64,000 bases of DNA from Prauserella alba (GCF_024171735.1 NZ_JAMTCH010000005.1:496001-560000); one strand, 5' to 3'. Counted from the stretch's first letter, positions 37,561-45,898 are shown. Numbers and translations are program-made. Notes: a model not told the origin generated them from the letters alone.

Positions 37561-38154
37561 GTGGATCGCTATGAGGGATTGCGTGAGACGGTCGAACGAG
37601 CCGTCGACGACGACGTGGCGAGTGCGGATGACCTCGTGACCGCACTCGCGGCTGTGCGCGAGCTGCGGGAGGAGCTCACCGATTGGGAGCCACTCCTGAT
37701 CGGCGCTGCGCGTCGACTGGGGGTGAGCTGGGCCGACCTCGCCCCCGTGTTGGGCGTCGCGAGCAGGCAGGCGGCGGAACGGCGGTACCTGCGGCTGCGC
37801 AAGCCCGAACACGAGATCGGGCTGACGGCCGACGGGCGAGTGCAGGCCGAGCGTGACCGGCGAGCCGGACTCCGGGCGGTTCGAGCGTGGGCTCAGGACA
37901 ACTCCGAGGTGGTTCGCAAACTAGCGGCACTGGTCGGCTCGCTCGACGATGTGGGTGACGAAGCGAGGCCGTACGTGGACGTGGTGTCGCGAACACTCGG
38001 CCAGGACGATCCGGTGCTGTTGATCGCTCCGATGGTCTCGGCCGCGGCCCATCTGCGTGACCGTCACCCGGATCTCGTGGCGCAGGTCGATGGCGTCCAT
38101 TCGGAGGTCGAGCACGTCCGGCGGCAGGCTGTGGACCGCAGGGTCAGGCGGTGA
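37561..38154 (+). CDS. Helix-turn-helix protein of the actinobacterial HSP18-regulator type
   Basis: A 197-residue protein with a helix-turn-helix-like segment (SWADLAPVLGVASRQAAERRYLRLR, residues about 57-80) after an N-terminal helical part (DDLVTALAAVRELREELTDWEP). The C-terminal half is helical (RAVRAWAQDNSEVVRKLAALV). Similar proteins are annotated as HSP18 transcriptional regulators in Pseudonocardiaceae; from sequence alone only DNA binding is supportable. The GTG at 37561 directly follows a promoter-like element, suggesting a leaderless mRNA. It is 40 nt before the Ku gene. Confidence 0.72.
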   Translation: MDRYEGLRETVERAVDDDVASADDLVTALAAVRELREELTDWEPLLIGAARRLGVSWADLAPVLGVASRQAAERRYLRLRKPEHEIGLTADGRVQAERDRRAGLRAVRAWAQDNSEVVRKLAALVGSLDDVGDEARPYVDVVSRTLGQDDPVLLIAPMVSAAAHLRDRHPDLVAQVDGVHSEVEHVRRQAVDRRVRR

Positions 38155-38194
38155 GCGGTGTCGATGAACTGCGAAAACGCGTACCGTTCTCGGT

Positions 38195-39499
38195 ATGCGC
38201 GTCATGTGGAAGGGTGCGGTGTCCTTCGGGCTCGTGACGATTCCGATCCACTTGTACGCGGCGACGGAAAGCAAGAACGTGTCGCTGCGCCAGGTGCACG
38301 AGGCCGACGGTGGGCGCATTCAGTACAAACGTGTGTGCACGGTGGACGGCGAGGAAGTGCCGTACGCCGATATCGCCAAGGGCTACGAACTCTCGGACGG
38401 CGGCATGGTCGTGCTGACCGACAAGGAACTGTCCGAGCTGCCGATCTCGACCTCGCGATCGATCGATGTACAGGAGTTCGTTCCGCTCGAAGCGATCGAT
38501 CCGATCTATTACGACAAGAGTTACTACCTCGAGCCGCAGAAGGCCGCGGCCAAGCCGTACGTGCTGTTGCGCGATGCACTGCACAAATCCGGTCAGGTCG
38601 CCATCACGAAGGTGGCCATCCGGCAGCGCGAATCGCTGGCGGTGTTGCGGGTGGTCTCGGACGTCATGGTGCTGACGACGATGTTGTGGCCCGACGAGGT
38701 GCGCGAGGCCGATTTCCCGTTTCTGCGGGAGGACCCGCCGGAGGTTCGATCGCAGGAGATGTCGATGGCGAGCTCGCTCATCGACTCGCTCTCCGACAGT
38801 GTCTTCGAGCCCGGCAAGTATCGGGACAGCTACCGCGAGGCGTTGCTGAACCTGATCCAGTCGAAGATCGACGGCAAGGAGACCGAGCACCCACCTGCGG
38901 TGGCATCGGAGCCCGAGGCCACCGACTTGATGTCGGCGCTGCAGGCGAGTGTGACGGCTGCGAAGGAGGCGCGGGACGCAGGCTCGGACGGACACGCGTC
39001 CCCGGGTGGCGGCGCGGACGCGGCGAAGACCTCGTCGAAACAGTCCGACGACACCCCGTCGGGCGACCAAGAGGTCGGAGACGCGGGCTCAAGCTCCGAC
39101 GAGAGCGCTGGTTCGGCACGCTCCGGCAAGTCATCGCGGACCCGGTCCACAGGCTCCAAGACGGCCGGTGCACAGGCCGGCGGGACCAAATCGGCCGGCA
39201 CGAAAACGACCGGCACGAAAACGACGGGCTCCGCAGCTTCGCGGAGCCGCTCCACGGAGACAAAATCCTCGAACGGGAAGTCGTCGAGGACGGCGAAGTC
39301 GGATGCAGAGGGCTCGTCGACCGCGTCGTCGGGAAGCAAGTCCTCGGGCGGCAAAACCTCGGGGAGCAAGTCCGCGGGTGGCAGATCCTCGGGTGGGGCC
39401 GGATCGAGTCGCAAAGACGCCGGGCCGGATGGCGCCACCTCGCGAACGGAGAAGGCGCGAGGTGGCGGCTCGAGCCGGTCGACCCGCAAATCCGCCTGA
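38195..39499 (+). CDS. ku: Non-homologous end-joining protein Ku with an unusually long C-terminal tail
   Basis: 434 residues. Residues 1-230 are the bacterial Ku core (MRVMWKGAVSFGLVTIPIHL, GRIQYKRVCTVDGEEVPYADI, YYDKSYYLEPQ, PYVLLRDAL, YRDSYREALLNLIQSKI), which forms the dimeric ring that binds DNA ends and recruits LigD. After a linker (to about 265) come some 170 residues of Ser/Thr/Gly/Lys repeats (SGGKTSGSKSAGG type). Lys-rich tails in actinobacterial Ku help DNA binding and sliding; this one is longer and Ser-rich. No ligD is in the window. The ATG at 38195 matches the family start. Confidence 0.95.
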   Translation: MRVMWKGAVSFGLVTIPIHLYAATESKNVSLRQVHEADGGRIQYKRVCTVDGEEVPYADIAKGYELSDGGMVVLTDKELSELPISTSRSIDVQEFVPLEAIDPIYYDKSYYLEPQKAAAKPYVLLRDALHKSGQVAITKVAIRQRESLAVLRVVSDVMVLTTMLWPDEVREADFPFLREDPPEVRSQEMSMASSLIDSLSDSVFEPGKYRDSYREALLNLIQSKIDGKETEHPPAVASEPEATDLMSALQASVTAAKEARDAGSDGHASPGGGADAAKTSSKQSDDTPSGDQEVGDAGSSSDESAGSARSGKSSRTRSTGSKTAGAQAGGTKSAGTKTTGTKTTGSAASRSRSTETKSSNGKSSRTAKSDAEGSSTASSGSKSSGGKTSGSKSAGGRSSGGAGSSRKDAGPDGATSRTEKARGGGSSRSTRKSA

Positions 39500-39656
39500 C
39501 ACGTCGCAGCGCCCCGGCTGTCGGAGGGGTGCGATTCTCCCGCGTGCCGTCCGATCCGGCAGGTCGGCACATCGCCGTGGGTGGTTCGGCGGGCCACCGT
39601 CACATGCGGGCGTGTCCGTCCCCGGATGCGCGGATCGGCGGTGGTACTAAGGATTC

Positions 39657-39908
39657 ATGACCTGTTCGAGCTGCGAAGCCGGCATCGACCACTGCCACGG
39701 AACGCTGGTGGAACACGTGTCCGGGTTCATCGAGTGCACGGACATGGCCTGCCTCAGCTTCGGGGCTGATCGGCACTCGCTGGTCATCGACTGCGAGGCG
39801 GTGGAAGGCGGTTGTGGATGTGCCGCGCACCTGCACCTGCTTGCGCAGGTGGACCCGTCTGCGCTTGGTGCGGACATCCCACAGGGACAGCTGCTACGCG
39901 CGTCGTAA
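39657..39908 (+). CDS. Small Cys/His-rich protein
   Basis: An 83-residue protein, MTCSSCEAGIDHCHGTLVEH at the start, with further Cys at positions in FIECTDMACLSFG, VIDCEAVEGGCGCAAH. The Cys-x2-Cys plus HCH and later CGC groups suggest zinc binding. Similar small proteins are common in actinobacteria, without known function. The ATG lies 157 nt after ku. Confidence 0.75.
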   Translation: MTCSSCEAGIDHCHGTLVEHVSGFIECTDMACLSFGADRHSLVIDCEAVEGGCGCAAHLHLLAQVDPSALGADIPQGQLLRAS

Positions 39909-40377
39909 GGGCCCGTGCAGGACAACAGCCGGGCGTCGGACAAGGCCCGTAAGACAGGGAACCGTCAAACAGGGACCTGTCAGGTAACGACCCCGTTAGG
40001 CAAGAACCCTGTCAGGCAGGAACCCCGCCGGACACGGATCCGTCAAGCAAGGAACCGGCTGACGGTGTCCCGGCGGAGCTGAAGGCGTCTCGGCGGAGAC
40101 AGCCGCACTGGACGGCTCGGTTCGATCCCGTGCTTCGGCACACGGGTCGGCCCTTGGGTGAGTCCGGAGTAACGCGGTACGCAGGCTGACCCTGGAGTGA
40201 GTCAGCTGCTCGGCGCGGCTGTTCGGTTCGGCTACTCGGGTCGACACGGCGTGTCGCTGCTACGTGTCGGGTGCTACGTGTGTCGGCGTCCGGGCCGGCG
40301 CAGCATGGTTGCCCCGGCGTTGGGTGACCGTCTGCACGTCAGTGTCCGTGCGGCCGTCTCACGGCTGCATGCGCGTG
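39909..40377. other. Intergenic region with degenerate tandem repeats, no gene seen
   Basis: 469 nt. Its left part is a tandem repeat array. The rest (40060-40377) is rich in CGG/CGTGT steps with no supportable gene; open frames here on both strands lack ribosome sites. Confidence 0.55.
39946..40055. repeat. Degenerate 15-16-bp tandem repeat, about 7 units
   Basis: Successive units read CCCGTAAGACAGGGAA, CCGTCAAACAGGGAC, CTGTCAGGTAACGAC, CCCGTTAGGCAAGAAC, CCTGTCAGGCAGGAAC, CCCGCCGGACACGGAT and CCGTCAAGCAAGGAAC; the consensus is close to CCYGTCAGGCAGGAAC. Weaker copies may extend left to about 39912. Confidence 0.7.
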
Positions 40378-40587
40378 TCACTGGTCGCGTTGTGACGGCA
40401 GTGCGGTCCGCCCTTCCTCGGGATCCAAACCGAGAGCGTCGAGGAGCAGGGCGCAATCCTCGGCGTCCCGTGCCGCGGATGCGATAGCGCGCACGGCCCG
40501 GCGGCGCTGTGCGGCGTCCGGCTCGTCGACGCGGGGCAGCGACGGCTGCGGGTTCTGGGTCGGAGCGGTCGGGCTGTGTGCGTTCAC
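40378..40587 (-). CDS. Small conserved-type protein (helical C-terminal motif)
   Basis: A 69-residue protein: a polar, Pro-rich start (MNAHSPTAPTQNPQPSLPRV) and the segment RRAVRAIASAARDAEDCALLLDALGL, a motif recurring in short actinobacterial proteins of unknown role. The GTG at 40587 has GGGGAG 6 nt upstream, supporting translation. Confidence 0.7.
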   Translation of the reverse strand: MNAHSPTAPTQNPQPSLPRVDEPDAAQRRRAVRAIASAARDAEDCALLLDALGLDPEEGRTALPSQRDQ

Positions 40588-40805
40588 GGTTTACTCCCCG
40601 AAATCGTGTGCCGGCTGCGTCCTGCAGCTACCCGTTAAACGTACGAGCCACACGTTGTGTTTCCCGATCGGCCGGAAAATGTGCCGTGGACAACTGAGGT
40701 CCGATGTGGACATCGAGTCACGGGTGTAGGCCCGGGAACGGTGCCGTGGCGCGGTTGTCTCGTCGGGTGATGACGTTGATCCTGTCGCTGTGCTGCTGAT
40801 CGGCG

Positions 40806-41939
40806 TTACCGAGGTCGCGGCGGACGTGCCGGACCGGGCTCGCTGTCGACCGTTCCGTGAGTGGCCGTGCGGCCGGAGTCCAGGCCGGTGCTACCGGCGG
40901 GGTCGGCACAGGTGGGCTCGCCGGCCGGGCAGTCTGCGGGCACGGGCGGCCCGGTGCTCGACGGCGCCGCCGATGCGGGAGCGGTCAGCGAGGGCCCGGC
41001 GGTGACCGAAGGCCGGGCGGGTGCGGCGACGGCGCGTGAATCGACCGCGGTGGGCGGTGAGTGCTCGACGCGCGGGAAGGCTGCCGGTACGGGTCCGACG
41101 ACGGCGGGCCCGGCAGGCGACGGCGCCGCGGCCGGCGGCCCAGCGAGCGATGATCCCGCGGGTGAAGTGCCTACGACCGGCGATGCCACGGGTGAGACGG
41201 TTGCGGGCGCCGGGCTCGACGCGGGCGCCGCGGCAGATGCGCGGGCGCCCTGCATCGCGCCGACGAGGAGTACCGCGAGCAGGGCCAGGTCCACGCTGAA
41301 GACGATTCGTTGCGTGAACCCGACGGGCATGGTGTCGGCGACCAGGGCGAAGCCGGGTACGCCCGACAGTGCGTCGGCGACGTAGCTGACTCCGAACAGG
41401 GCCAGACTCACGAGCGCGACGCGCAGTAGCCACGTCAACGCCGACGCGACCCGCGCCAGCACGGGTGTCGCTCGCATGACGTCGAGCAGCGACAGTGCGA
41501 TCGCCGGCAGGCTGGCGAACGCCACGACGCTCGCGTACTGGTGGATGCGGCCGCTCACCGGGTCGATCTCCGAACTGAACGTCGCCGGGAACAACGCGGC
41601 CGTGGCCAACCCCGTCGACGTCGCGTACACGAGCGTCGAGGTCGTCCTGCTCACGGGCAGACCCGCGGACAGTACGGCACCGCGCACCGCGACGACGCCG
41701 ACCGCCGCGGACAGCAGGCTCGCTTCGAGCATGCCGGCACCGCGGTCGGTGAAGGCGTACCGGCTCAGCGGGTCGGTCAACGGGTCGAACGAGCTCACCG
41801 AGTGCAGGATGATCAGCGTGAACAGTGCCCAGCCGAGTCCCGCGGCCGCGGCGATCGTCCACGCACGGGTGCGCGCGACGTCCGCGGTGTGGACCTTGGC
41901 GTGCGACGGTGGGCTGGGCATACGTCCATATAAACGCAT
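40806..41939 (-). CDS. DUF998-like membrane protein with a long Ala/Pro/Ser tail
   Basis: A 377-residue protein. Six or so hydrophobic helices cover residues 25-230 (AWTIAAAAGLGWALFTLIIL, GMLEASLLSAAVGVVAVRGA, IHQYASVVAFASLPAIALSL, LLRVALVSLALFGVSYVADAL, IVFSVDLALLAVLLVGAMQG), with DPLTDPLSRYAF after the first, typical of DUF998. Residues about 235-377 are a disordered Ala/Pro/Ser/Gly tail. Function is unknown. Starts at 41939 and 41921 are both possible; neither has a strong ribosome site. Confidence 0.78.
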   Translation of the reverse strand: MRLYGRMPSPPSHAKVHTADVARTRAWTIAAAAGLGWALFTLIILHSVSSFDPLTDPLSRYAFTDRGAGMLEASLLSAAVGVVAVRGAVLSAGLPVSRTTSTLVYATSTGLATAALFPATFSSEIDPVSGRIHQYASVVAFASLPAIALSLLDVMRATPVLARVASALTWLLRVALVSLALFGVSYVADALSGVPGFALVADTMPVGFTQRIVFSVDLALLAVLLVGAMQGARASAAAPASSPAPATVSPVASPVVGTSPAGSSLAGPPAAAPSPAGPAVVGPVPAAFPRVEHSPPTAVDSRAVAAPARPSVTAGPSLTAPASAAPSSTGPPVPADCPAGEPTCADPAGSTGLDSGRTATHGTVDSEPGPARPPRPR

Positions 41940-41975
41940 CGGACATTCCGGTGTGTTCCGGGTAAACCCCTGAGA

Positions 41976-42761
41976 TCACCCGGATCGGGTGGTGAAGTCG
42001 ACCACGACGAGTGCCTGATCGTCGTGGATTTTCGGTCTCGGCCACCGGGTCCGGTCGCGGTCGCGGTGTTCCGCATCGCGCACGACGTCCAGTACCGCCT
42101 GCGGCCCGCGTGTGTGTGCGAGTCGGTGCAGGCCGTGCCAGTCGAACAGTTCGTAGTCGGTGACGCCCGCGGCGACGCCGTCGGTCGCGAGGATCAGGGT
42201 CTGCACCTCGGAGCGCGGCCACTGTGCCCGGACGGCATGCGTCGCCGCTGCCGGGTCGGCCTCGGCCACCCAGAATCCGTCGTGGTGGTTACGGAGCGCG
42301 TCCACCGCAGCGCGGGTACGCAATCGGCCGGCCGCGCGCAGTCGGGACAGCCGTTCGTCCGCCACGACCTCGACCCCGCCGGTCCCGAACTTCGCGACCG
42401 GGCTGTCGGCCAGCACCAGTACCTCGACGACCTCCGCCGACCAGCAGGCCAGGGCGACCGTGCTGGACGGGCTCGCACTCGCCTGCAGGTCGTGGTCGCG
42501 GGTCACGGCGTGGATCGCCGCTGCGAGGGCCCTCCCCGGATCAGGTGAACTTCGCAGCGTTTCGCGTAGTCGCTCGCCCAGTTGCTCGGCGTACCAGCCG
42601 CCGCTCGGCAGTCCCGGGCGCTGCTCGGTCGCTCCATCCAGCACGGCGACCGCTCCCGACTGCGGGTCGTTTCCCGGCGCGACGACGACGCGGTCCTCGG
42701 TTGGGCGCGGATCGCCGGCCAGGTCCGTCCCCGCTTGTTCGGCGATCTCGATCCGCGGCAC
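41976..42761 (-). CDS. PP2C-like protein phosphatase
   Basis: A 261-residue protein of the PP2C metallophosphatase type: TEDRVVVAPG, GAVAVLDGATEQRPGLPSGGWYAEQL (metal-binding Asp region), SSTVALACWSAEVVEVLVLADSPVA, LILATDGVAAGV and DDQALVVVDF (last metal Asp pair). It would dephosphorylate Ser/Thr residues of an unknown target. The GTG at 42761 is preferred; a TTG at 42809 would place the start within the operator. It is divergent from the HTH-ClpN pair across a strong dyad, suggesting shared control. Confidence 0.82.
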   Translation of the reverse strand: MPRIEIAEQAGTDLAGDPRPTEDRVVVAPGNDPQSGAVAVLDGATEQRPGLPSGGWYAEQLGERLRETLRSSPDPGRALAAAIHAVTRDHDLQASASPSSTVALACWSAEVVEVLVLADSPVAKFGTGGVEVVADERLSRLRAAGRLRTRAAVDALRNHHDGFWVAEADPAAATHAVRAQWPRSEVQTLILATDGVAAGVTDYELFDWHGLHRLAHTRGPQAVLDVVRDAEHRDRDRTRWPRPKIHDDQALVVVDFTTRSG

Positions 42762-42787
42762 GCCGACCACCGTAGTTGTCAACCAGT

Positions 42788-42810
42788 GTTGACACACCTC
42801 GTGTGTCAAC
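42788..42810. promoter_or_regulatory. 23-nt dyad operator between the PP2C gene and the HTH-ClpN pair
   Basis: Perfect 10-bp arms GTTGACACAC and GTGTGTCAAC around CTC. Two more half-sites flank it (TTGTCAA at about 42776-42782, ATTGACAC at 42815-42822, touching the ATG at 42824). The TTGACA units may also serve as -35 elements, so binding would block both divergent promoters. Confidence 0.7.
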
Positions 42811-42823
42811 CTAAATTGACACC

Positions 42824-43033
42824 ATGACGAACGCGACCGAACTGGCGACCCAGGCGGGTGACAGCGATCCGCGCACAGGTCTGCGCGCCGTTGCCGCCCT
42901 GCGGAGGTTGCTCGAACGACTCGAGGCCGTGCAGGTGCGCAGCGCGCGCGTGCACGGCTGGTCCTGGCAGGAGATCGCCGACGAGCTCGGCGTCAGTAGG
43001 CAGGCCGTTCACAAGAAACACGGGAGGCGATGA
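42824..43033 (+). CDS. Small helix-turn-helix protein coupled to a ClpN protein
   Basis: A 69-residue protein consisting of a helix (GLRAVAALRRLLERLEAVQVRSA) and a helix-turn-helix ending SWQEIADELGVSRQAVHKKHGRR. It probably binds the dyad directly upstream of it (14 nt before the ATG) as an autoregulator. The stop overlaps the ClpN gene start by 4 bp, so the two proteins are made together. Confidence 0.88.
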   Translation: MTNATELATQAGDSDPRTGLRAVAALRRLLERLEAVQVRSARVHGWSWQEIADELGVSRQAVHKKHGRR

Positions 43034-43617
43034 TCGTGTTCGAACGCTTCACGAAGGACGCCCGCACCCTGGTCACCACAGCTGTGGGCCGGGCCGAGGC
43101 CGACGGTGCCGCACGGGTCGATGCGCTGCACCTGCTCGGCGCCGTCGTCGAGCCCGGCAGCGCCACCGGTGCTCTCGACCTGCTCGACGCGGTCGACGTC
43201 GCGCCGAGTGAGATCATCGACCGAGTGGGCGAACTACGCCGTCACGCCGGGTTGAGCGACGTCGACCGGCGGGCCCTGCGTGATCTGGGCATCGACGTCG
43301 ACGTGGTCGTCGCCCGGGCCGAGGACCACCACGGTGAAGGCGCGCTGGCGGTAGCAACGGGAGGCGGCGGTCCCGGCGATCCCCGTCGGCGTCGTAGGCG
43401 CAGCCGCTGGCACGTACGGTTCGGCCAGGACGCGAAACGTGTGCTCGAGGTGAGCCTCCGGCAGGCGCTCGACGTCCGCGACGGCTACGTCGGCAGTGAG
43501 CACGTCCTGCCGGCGCTCGCCACCGTGCCGGGGCCGGCCGCCGACGTCCTCCTCGCCGCGGGCGCCTCCCCGGACCGGCTCCGCCGCGCCATGCTGCAGC
43601 GCAGGAAAGCCGCATGA
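43030..43617 (+). CDS. Clp N-domain protein without ATPase
   Basis: A 195-residue protein with two Clp-N type repeats: FERFTKDARTLVTTAVGRAEADGAARVDALHLLGAVV at the N terminus and RFGQDAKRVLEVSLRQALDVRDGYVGSEHVLPALA after a Gly/Arg linker. It has no AAA+ ATPase part, so it cannot unfold proteins by itself; such proteins may act as adaptors, substrate receptors or stress sensors. Always paired here with the HTH protein (4-bp overlap), which suggests that substrate or heat sensing by the Clp-N domains controls the repressor. That is inference. Confidence 0.88.
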   Translation: MIVFERFTKDARTLVTTAVGRAEADGAARVDALHLLGAVVEPGSATGALDLLDAVDVAPSEIIDRVGELRRHAGLSDVDRRALRDLGIDVDVVVARAEDHHGEGALAVATGGGGPGDPRRRRRRSRWHVRFGQDAKRVLEVSLRQALDVRDGYVGSEHVLPALATVPGPAADVLLAAGASPDRLRRAMLQRRKAA

Positions 43618-43621
43618 CAGC

Positions 43622-44221
43622 TCAGGCGCGCGGGCGCCACACGACCCGCGGCAGGAACAGCTGAGTCAGCGGGCCGATCGACAGTGCGAACAACACCGTG
43701 CCGACACCCGCGGTACCGCCGAGGAGCCAGCCCGCGGCGAGCACGCACACTTCCAGCACCGTCCGCACCAGACGCACGGACAGGCCGGTGCGTGCCGTCA
43801 GTCCCGTGAAGAGGCCGTCACGCGGGCCAGGGCCCAGCCGGGCGCCGACGTACATGGCGGTCGCCAGACCGTTCAGCACGATCCCGCCGAGCAGCAGCGG
43901 GATCTGCACCGCGAGGTGTTCCTGCGGTGGAAGCGCCAGTCGTACCAGGTCGACCGACACGGCGATGAGCACGACGTTCGCGATCGTGCCGATCCCCGGG
44001 CGCTGTCGCAGCGGGATCCACAGCAGCAGCACGGTCACCGCCGTCACGACCGTCACCGTGCCGAACGTCAGTCCCGTGCGGTGCATCAGGCCCTCGTGGA
44101 GCACGTCCCACGGGTTCAGGCCGAGCAGGGAGCGCGACATCATCGCCATGCTCGTGCCGAACAGCACCAGCCCCATGACCAGTTGCGTCAACCGTCGCGC
44201 CGGATCATGGCGCACCGTCAC
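43622..44221 (-). CDS. YczE/YitT-like integral membrane protein
   Basis: About 199 residues with five hydrophobic helices (LTQLVMGLVLFGTSMAMMSRS, FGTVTVVTAVTVLLLWIPL, GTIANVVLIAVSVDLVRLAL, IPLLLGGIVLNGLATAMYVG, TVLEVCVLAAGWLLGG) and the family motifs LGLNPWDVLHEGL, RQRPGIGT and GPGPRDGLFTGL of YczE-type proteins. Transport or regulatory role unknown. The GTG at 44221 gives the family-typical N terminus; a GTG at 44254 is also possible, and neither has a clear ribosome site. It ends 4 nt from the ClpN gene stop (convergent). Confidence 0.85.
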   Translation of the reverse strand: MTVRHDPARRLTQLVMGLVLFGTSMAMMSRSLLGLNPWDVLHEGLMHRTGLTFGTVTVVTAVTVLLLWIPLRQRPGIGTIANVVLIAVSVDLVRLALPPQEHLAVQIPLLLGGIVLNGLATAMYVGARLGPGPRDGLFTGLTARTGLSVRLVRTVLEVCVLAAGWLLGGTAGVGTVLFALSIGPLTQLFLPRVVWRPRA

Positions 44222-44341
44222 CGGATGAAGTTCGAACTGCGCCGTGGCCGCCACACAGACCACTATCGGATGACACGGGCGGTGCGGTCCACCGAGTTCA
44301 GCCGGTGGGACGCCCTTCACTCCCGAGACCCACGAAAAAGG

Positions 44342-44412
44342 GGAGCCGGTGCGCTGGATCCCGGGGGTGCCGTCACTCCAGAGAACGGCGTCAGATCCAG
44401 CGCACCGGCTCC
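44342..44412 (-). terminator. 19-bp perfect inverted repeat with a minus-strand U tract
   Basis: Arms at 44342-44360 and 44394-44412 (GGAGCCGGTGCGCTGGATC and its complement) around a 33-nt loop. Reading the minus strand the stem is followed by CC and five T residues, the look of an intrinsic terminator, rare in such high-GC DNA. Alternatively the 71-nt structure could be a small RNA. Confidence 0.7.
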
Positions 44413-44556
44413 ATCCGTGTCGCGCGGACACGGAATGCCGCCTGCGGCACCGGCATCGCCCCTCGCTATGCCGGTCCGCCCGGCGGCTAGGTGCGCAGCG
44501 GCGACATCGCCTCACCTGGCGCGGTGAGCGAGGCGATGCGGCGCGCACCCGCACAC

Positions 44557-44593
44557 GGCTCCGGCGCCGCGGGGGCAGCGCGGCGCCGGAGCC
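44557..44593 (-). terminator. 15-bp perfect hairpin
   Basis: GGCTCCGGCGCCGCG (44557-44571) pairs with CGCGGCGCCGGAGCC (44579-44593) around a 7-nt loop, 169 nt after the stop of the secreted-protein gene. It is a plausible terminator in tandem with the next hairpin. Confidence 0.65.
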
Positions 44594-44761
44594 AGGACCC
44601 GTCTCGGCCAGGCGCGGTCGGCCGAGCGGGAAGTCGTCGATACATGCGGATTACCCCGAAACGGACACGCGTACGCACTGCGGCACACGCGATGGGTCTC
44701 TACGGAAGCGGGCGGAAACCACCCGATGGGCACAGTTGCCCGAGGGAGACGCCGGTCGGGG

Positions 44762-45898
44762 TCAGTCCGGCGCGGTGGGAGGCAGCCCGAGGTGGACCGC
44801 GTCGACGTCGACGTCGCACGCACTCGCCGTGCCGAAGGCCTGCAGCTGCCCGACGGCGGGTGTGGACGGCAGGACGCCCTGGTGGGTGCGGCCGCCACCG
44901 TTGTCGCAGTACGCGCCGGTGATCGAGGTCGCGGGCGCGGGTTTCGGAAGGGACGGCGCCTCGCCGGTCGGCGACGCGTGTGACACCTGGTCGCCGTGGG
45001 CCTGGCCGGTGGGTGAGGTCCGCCAGGTGGCCGTCTCGGCCGGAGCGTCCACGGACGTGACCGACGGGGGCGCTTCGGTGGCCGTGAGTGCCGGGGTGGC
45101 CGTGGCAGGCCGGTCCGGTGCGGTGTCGGTCGGCGCCGAGGTACGCGGCGGCTCGGCGCCGGCCGGGGTGGTCGGCGGTTGCGGTGCGGGGGCCGGGACG
45201 AGGGGCGTCGTGACGCCGTCGACCGTGCCGGTGACGGTCTGTTCGACCCGATTCACGCTCTCGTGGACGATCCGGTCGACCTGGCCGACGGTCCCGGTCA
45301 CGCGGTGCAGCAGGCCGCCGTCGCCGTCGCTGCCCGTCAGCCCGTCGACGACGCGACCGCTCAGGTCCGCGATCAGTCCGCCGCCGGAGTCGCCGGAGGC
45401 TGATCCGGAGGGCCCAGGGTCGGCCGACGGTGCCGGTTCGGCCACGCCGGTTTCGGCCGGCTCGGTGTCCTGTGCAGCCGCATCGCCGGTGGTTGCGGTA
45501 TCGGCGACTGTCGCCGTGTCGGGCGTTGCCGCATCGGTGTCGGTTGCACCGCCCGGGACGTCCACGGCCGCTGTGTCGCCGACCGCGGGCTCGGGCGCAC
45601 CGGGCGCAGTCTCGGGTTCGGCTGTGACGTCGAGCGCCGCCGCATCGGCATGCCGCAGCACGGTGCCGGCATCGCCCAGCGGGGTATCGCTGCCGAGTTC
45701 CGGAGACCGGGCGTCGTCGGAGGCGGCAGAGTCGGGGCCCGGGGTTGCGGTGCCGACGGTCGAGCCCGGCGGCGGAGCCGGCGCGGCGGACGACGCCGAC
45801 GCCGAACCCGTGACGAGCAGCCAGGCGAACAGCGCGAACGCGGCAACCACGAAAGCGCGCACGACGACGGCGGCGCGCACGCGCACCGTCTTACCCAT
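44762..45898 (-). CDS. Exported low-complexity protein of unknown function
   Basis: A 378-residue protein. The N terminus is a signal sequence (positive MGKTVRVRAAVVVRAFV, then hydrophobic VAAFALFAWLLVTGSASA with an AxA-type cleavage site). The mature part is mostly Ala/Thr/Pro/Asp/Gly repeats without fold, with one more ordered stretch (LLHRVTGTVGQVDRIVHESVNRVEQTVTGTVDGV). Two Cys residues near the C terminus (AYCDNGGG, SACDVDVDA) could form a disulfide, and HQGVLPSTPAVGQLQAFGTASAC resembles chaplin-like/exported tails only loosely. GGGAG precedes the ATG. Function unknown, probably cell-envelope. Confidence 0.75.
   Translation of the reverse strand: MGKTVRVRAAVVVRAFVVAAFALFAWLLVTGSASASSAAPAPPPGSTVGTATPGPDSAASDDARSPELGSDTPLGDAGTVLRHADAAALDVTAEPETAPGAPEPAVGDTAAVDVPGGATDTDAATPDTATVADTATTGDAAAQDTEPAETGVAEPAPSADPGPSGSASGDSGGGLIADLSGRVVDGLTGSDGDGGLLHRVTGTVGQVDRIVHESVNRVEQTVTGTVDGVTTPLVPAPAPQPPTTPAGAEPPRTSAPTDTAPDRPATATPALTATEAPPSVTSVDAPAETATWRTSPTGQAHGDQVSHASPTGEAPSLPKPAPATSITGAYCDNGGGRTHQGVLPSTPAVGQLQAFGTASACDVDVDAVHLGLPPTAPD

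Larger units (their letters stand above)
44222..44761. other. Gene-free region with two long perfect hairpins
   Basis: 540 nt between the YczE-like gene and the secreted-protein gene. It contains the 19-bp dyad at 44342-44412 and the 15-bp dyad at 44557-44593. No frame has a supportable start. Confidence 0.6.

Noticed and set aside
39996-40247. A minus-strand 83-codon gene across the tandem repeat
   Set aside because: It has no ribosome site, its residues follow the repeat period, and the composition is not protein-like.
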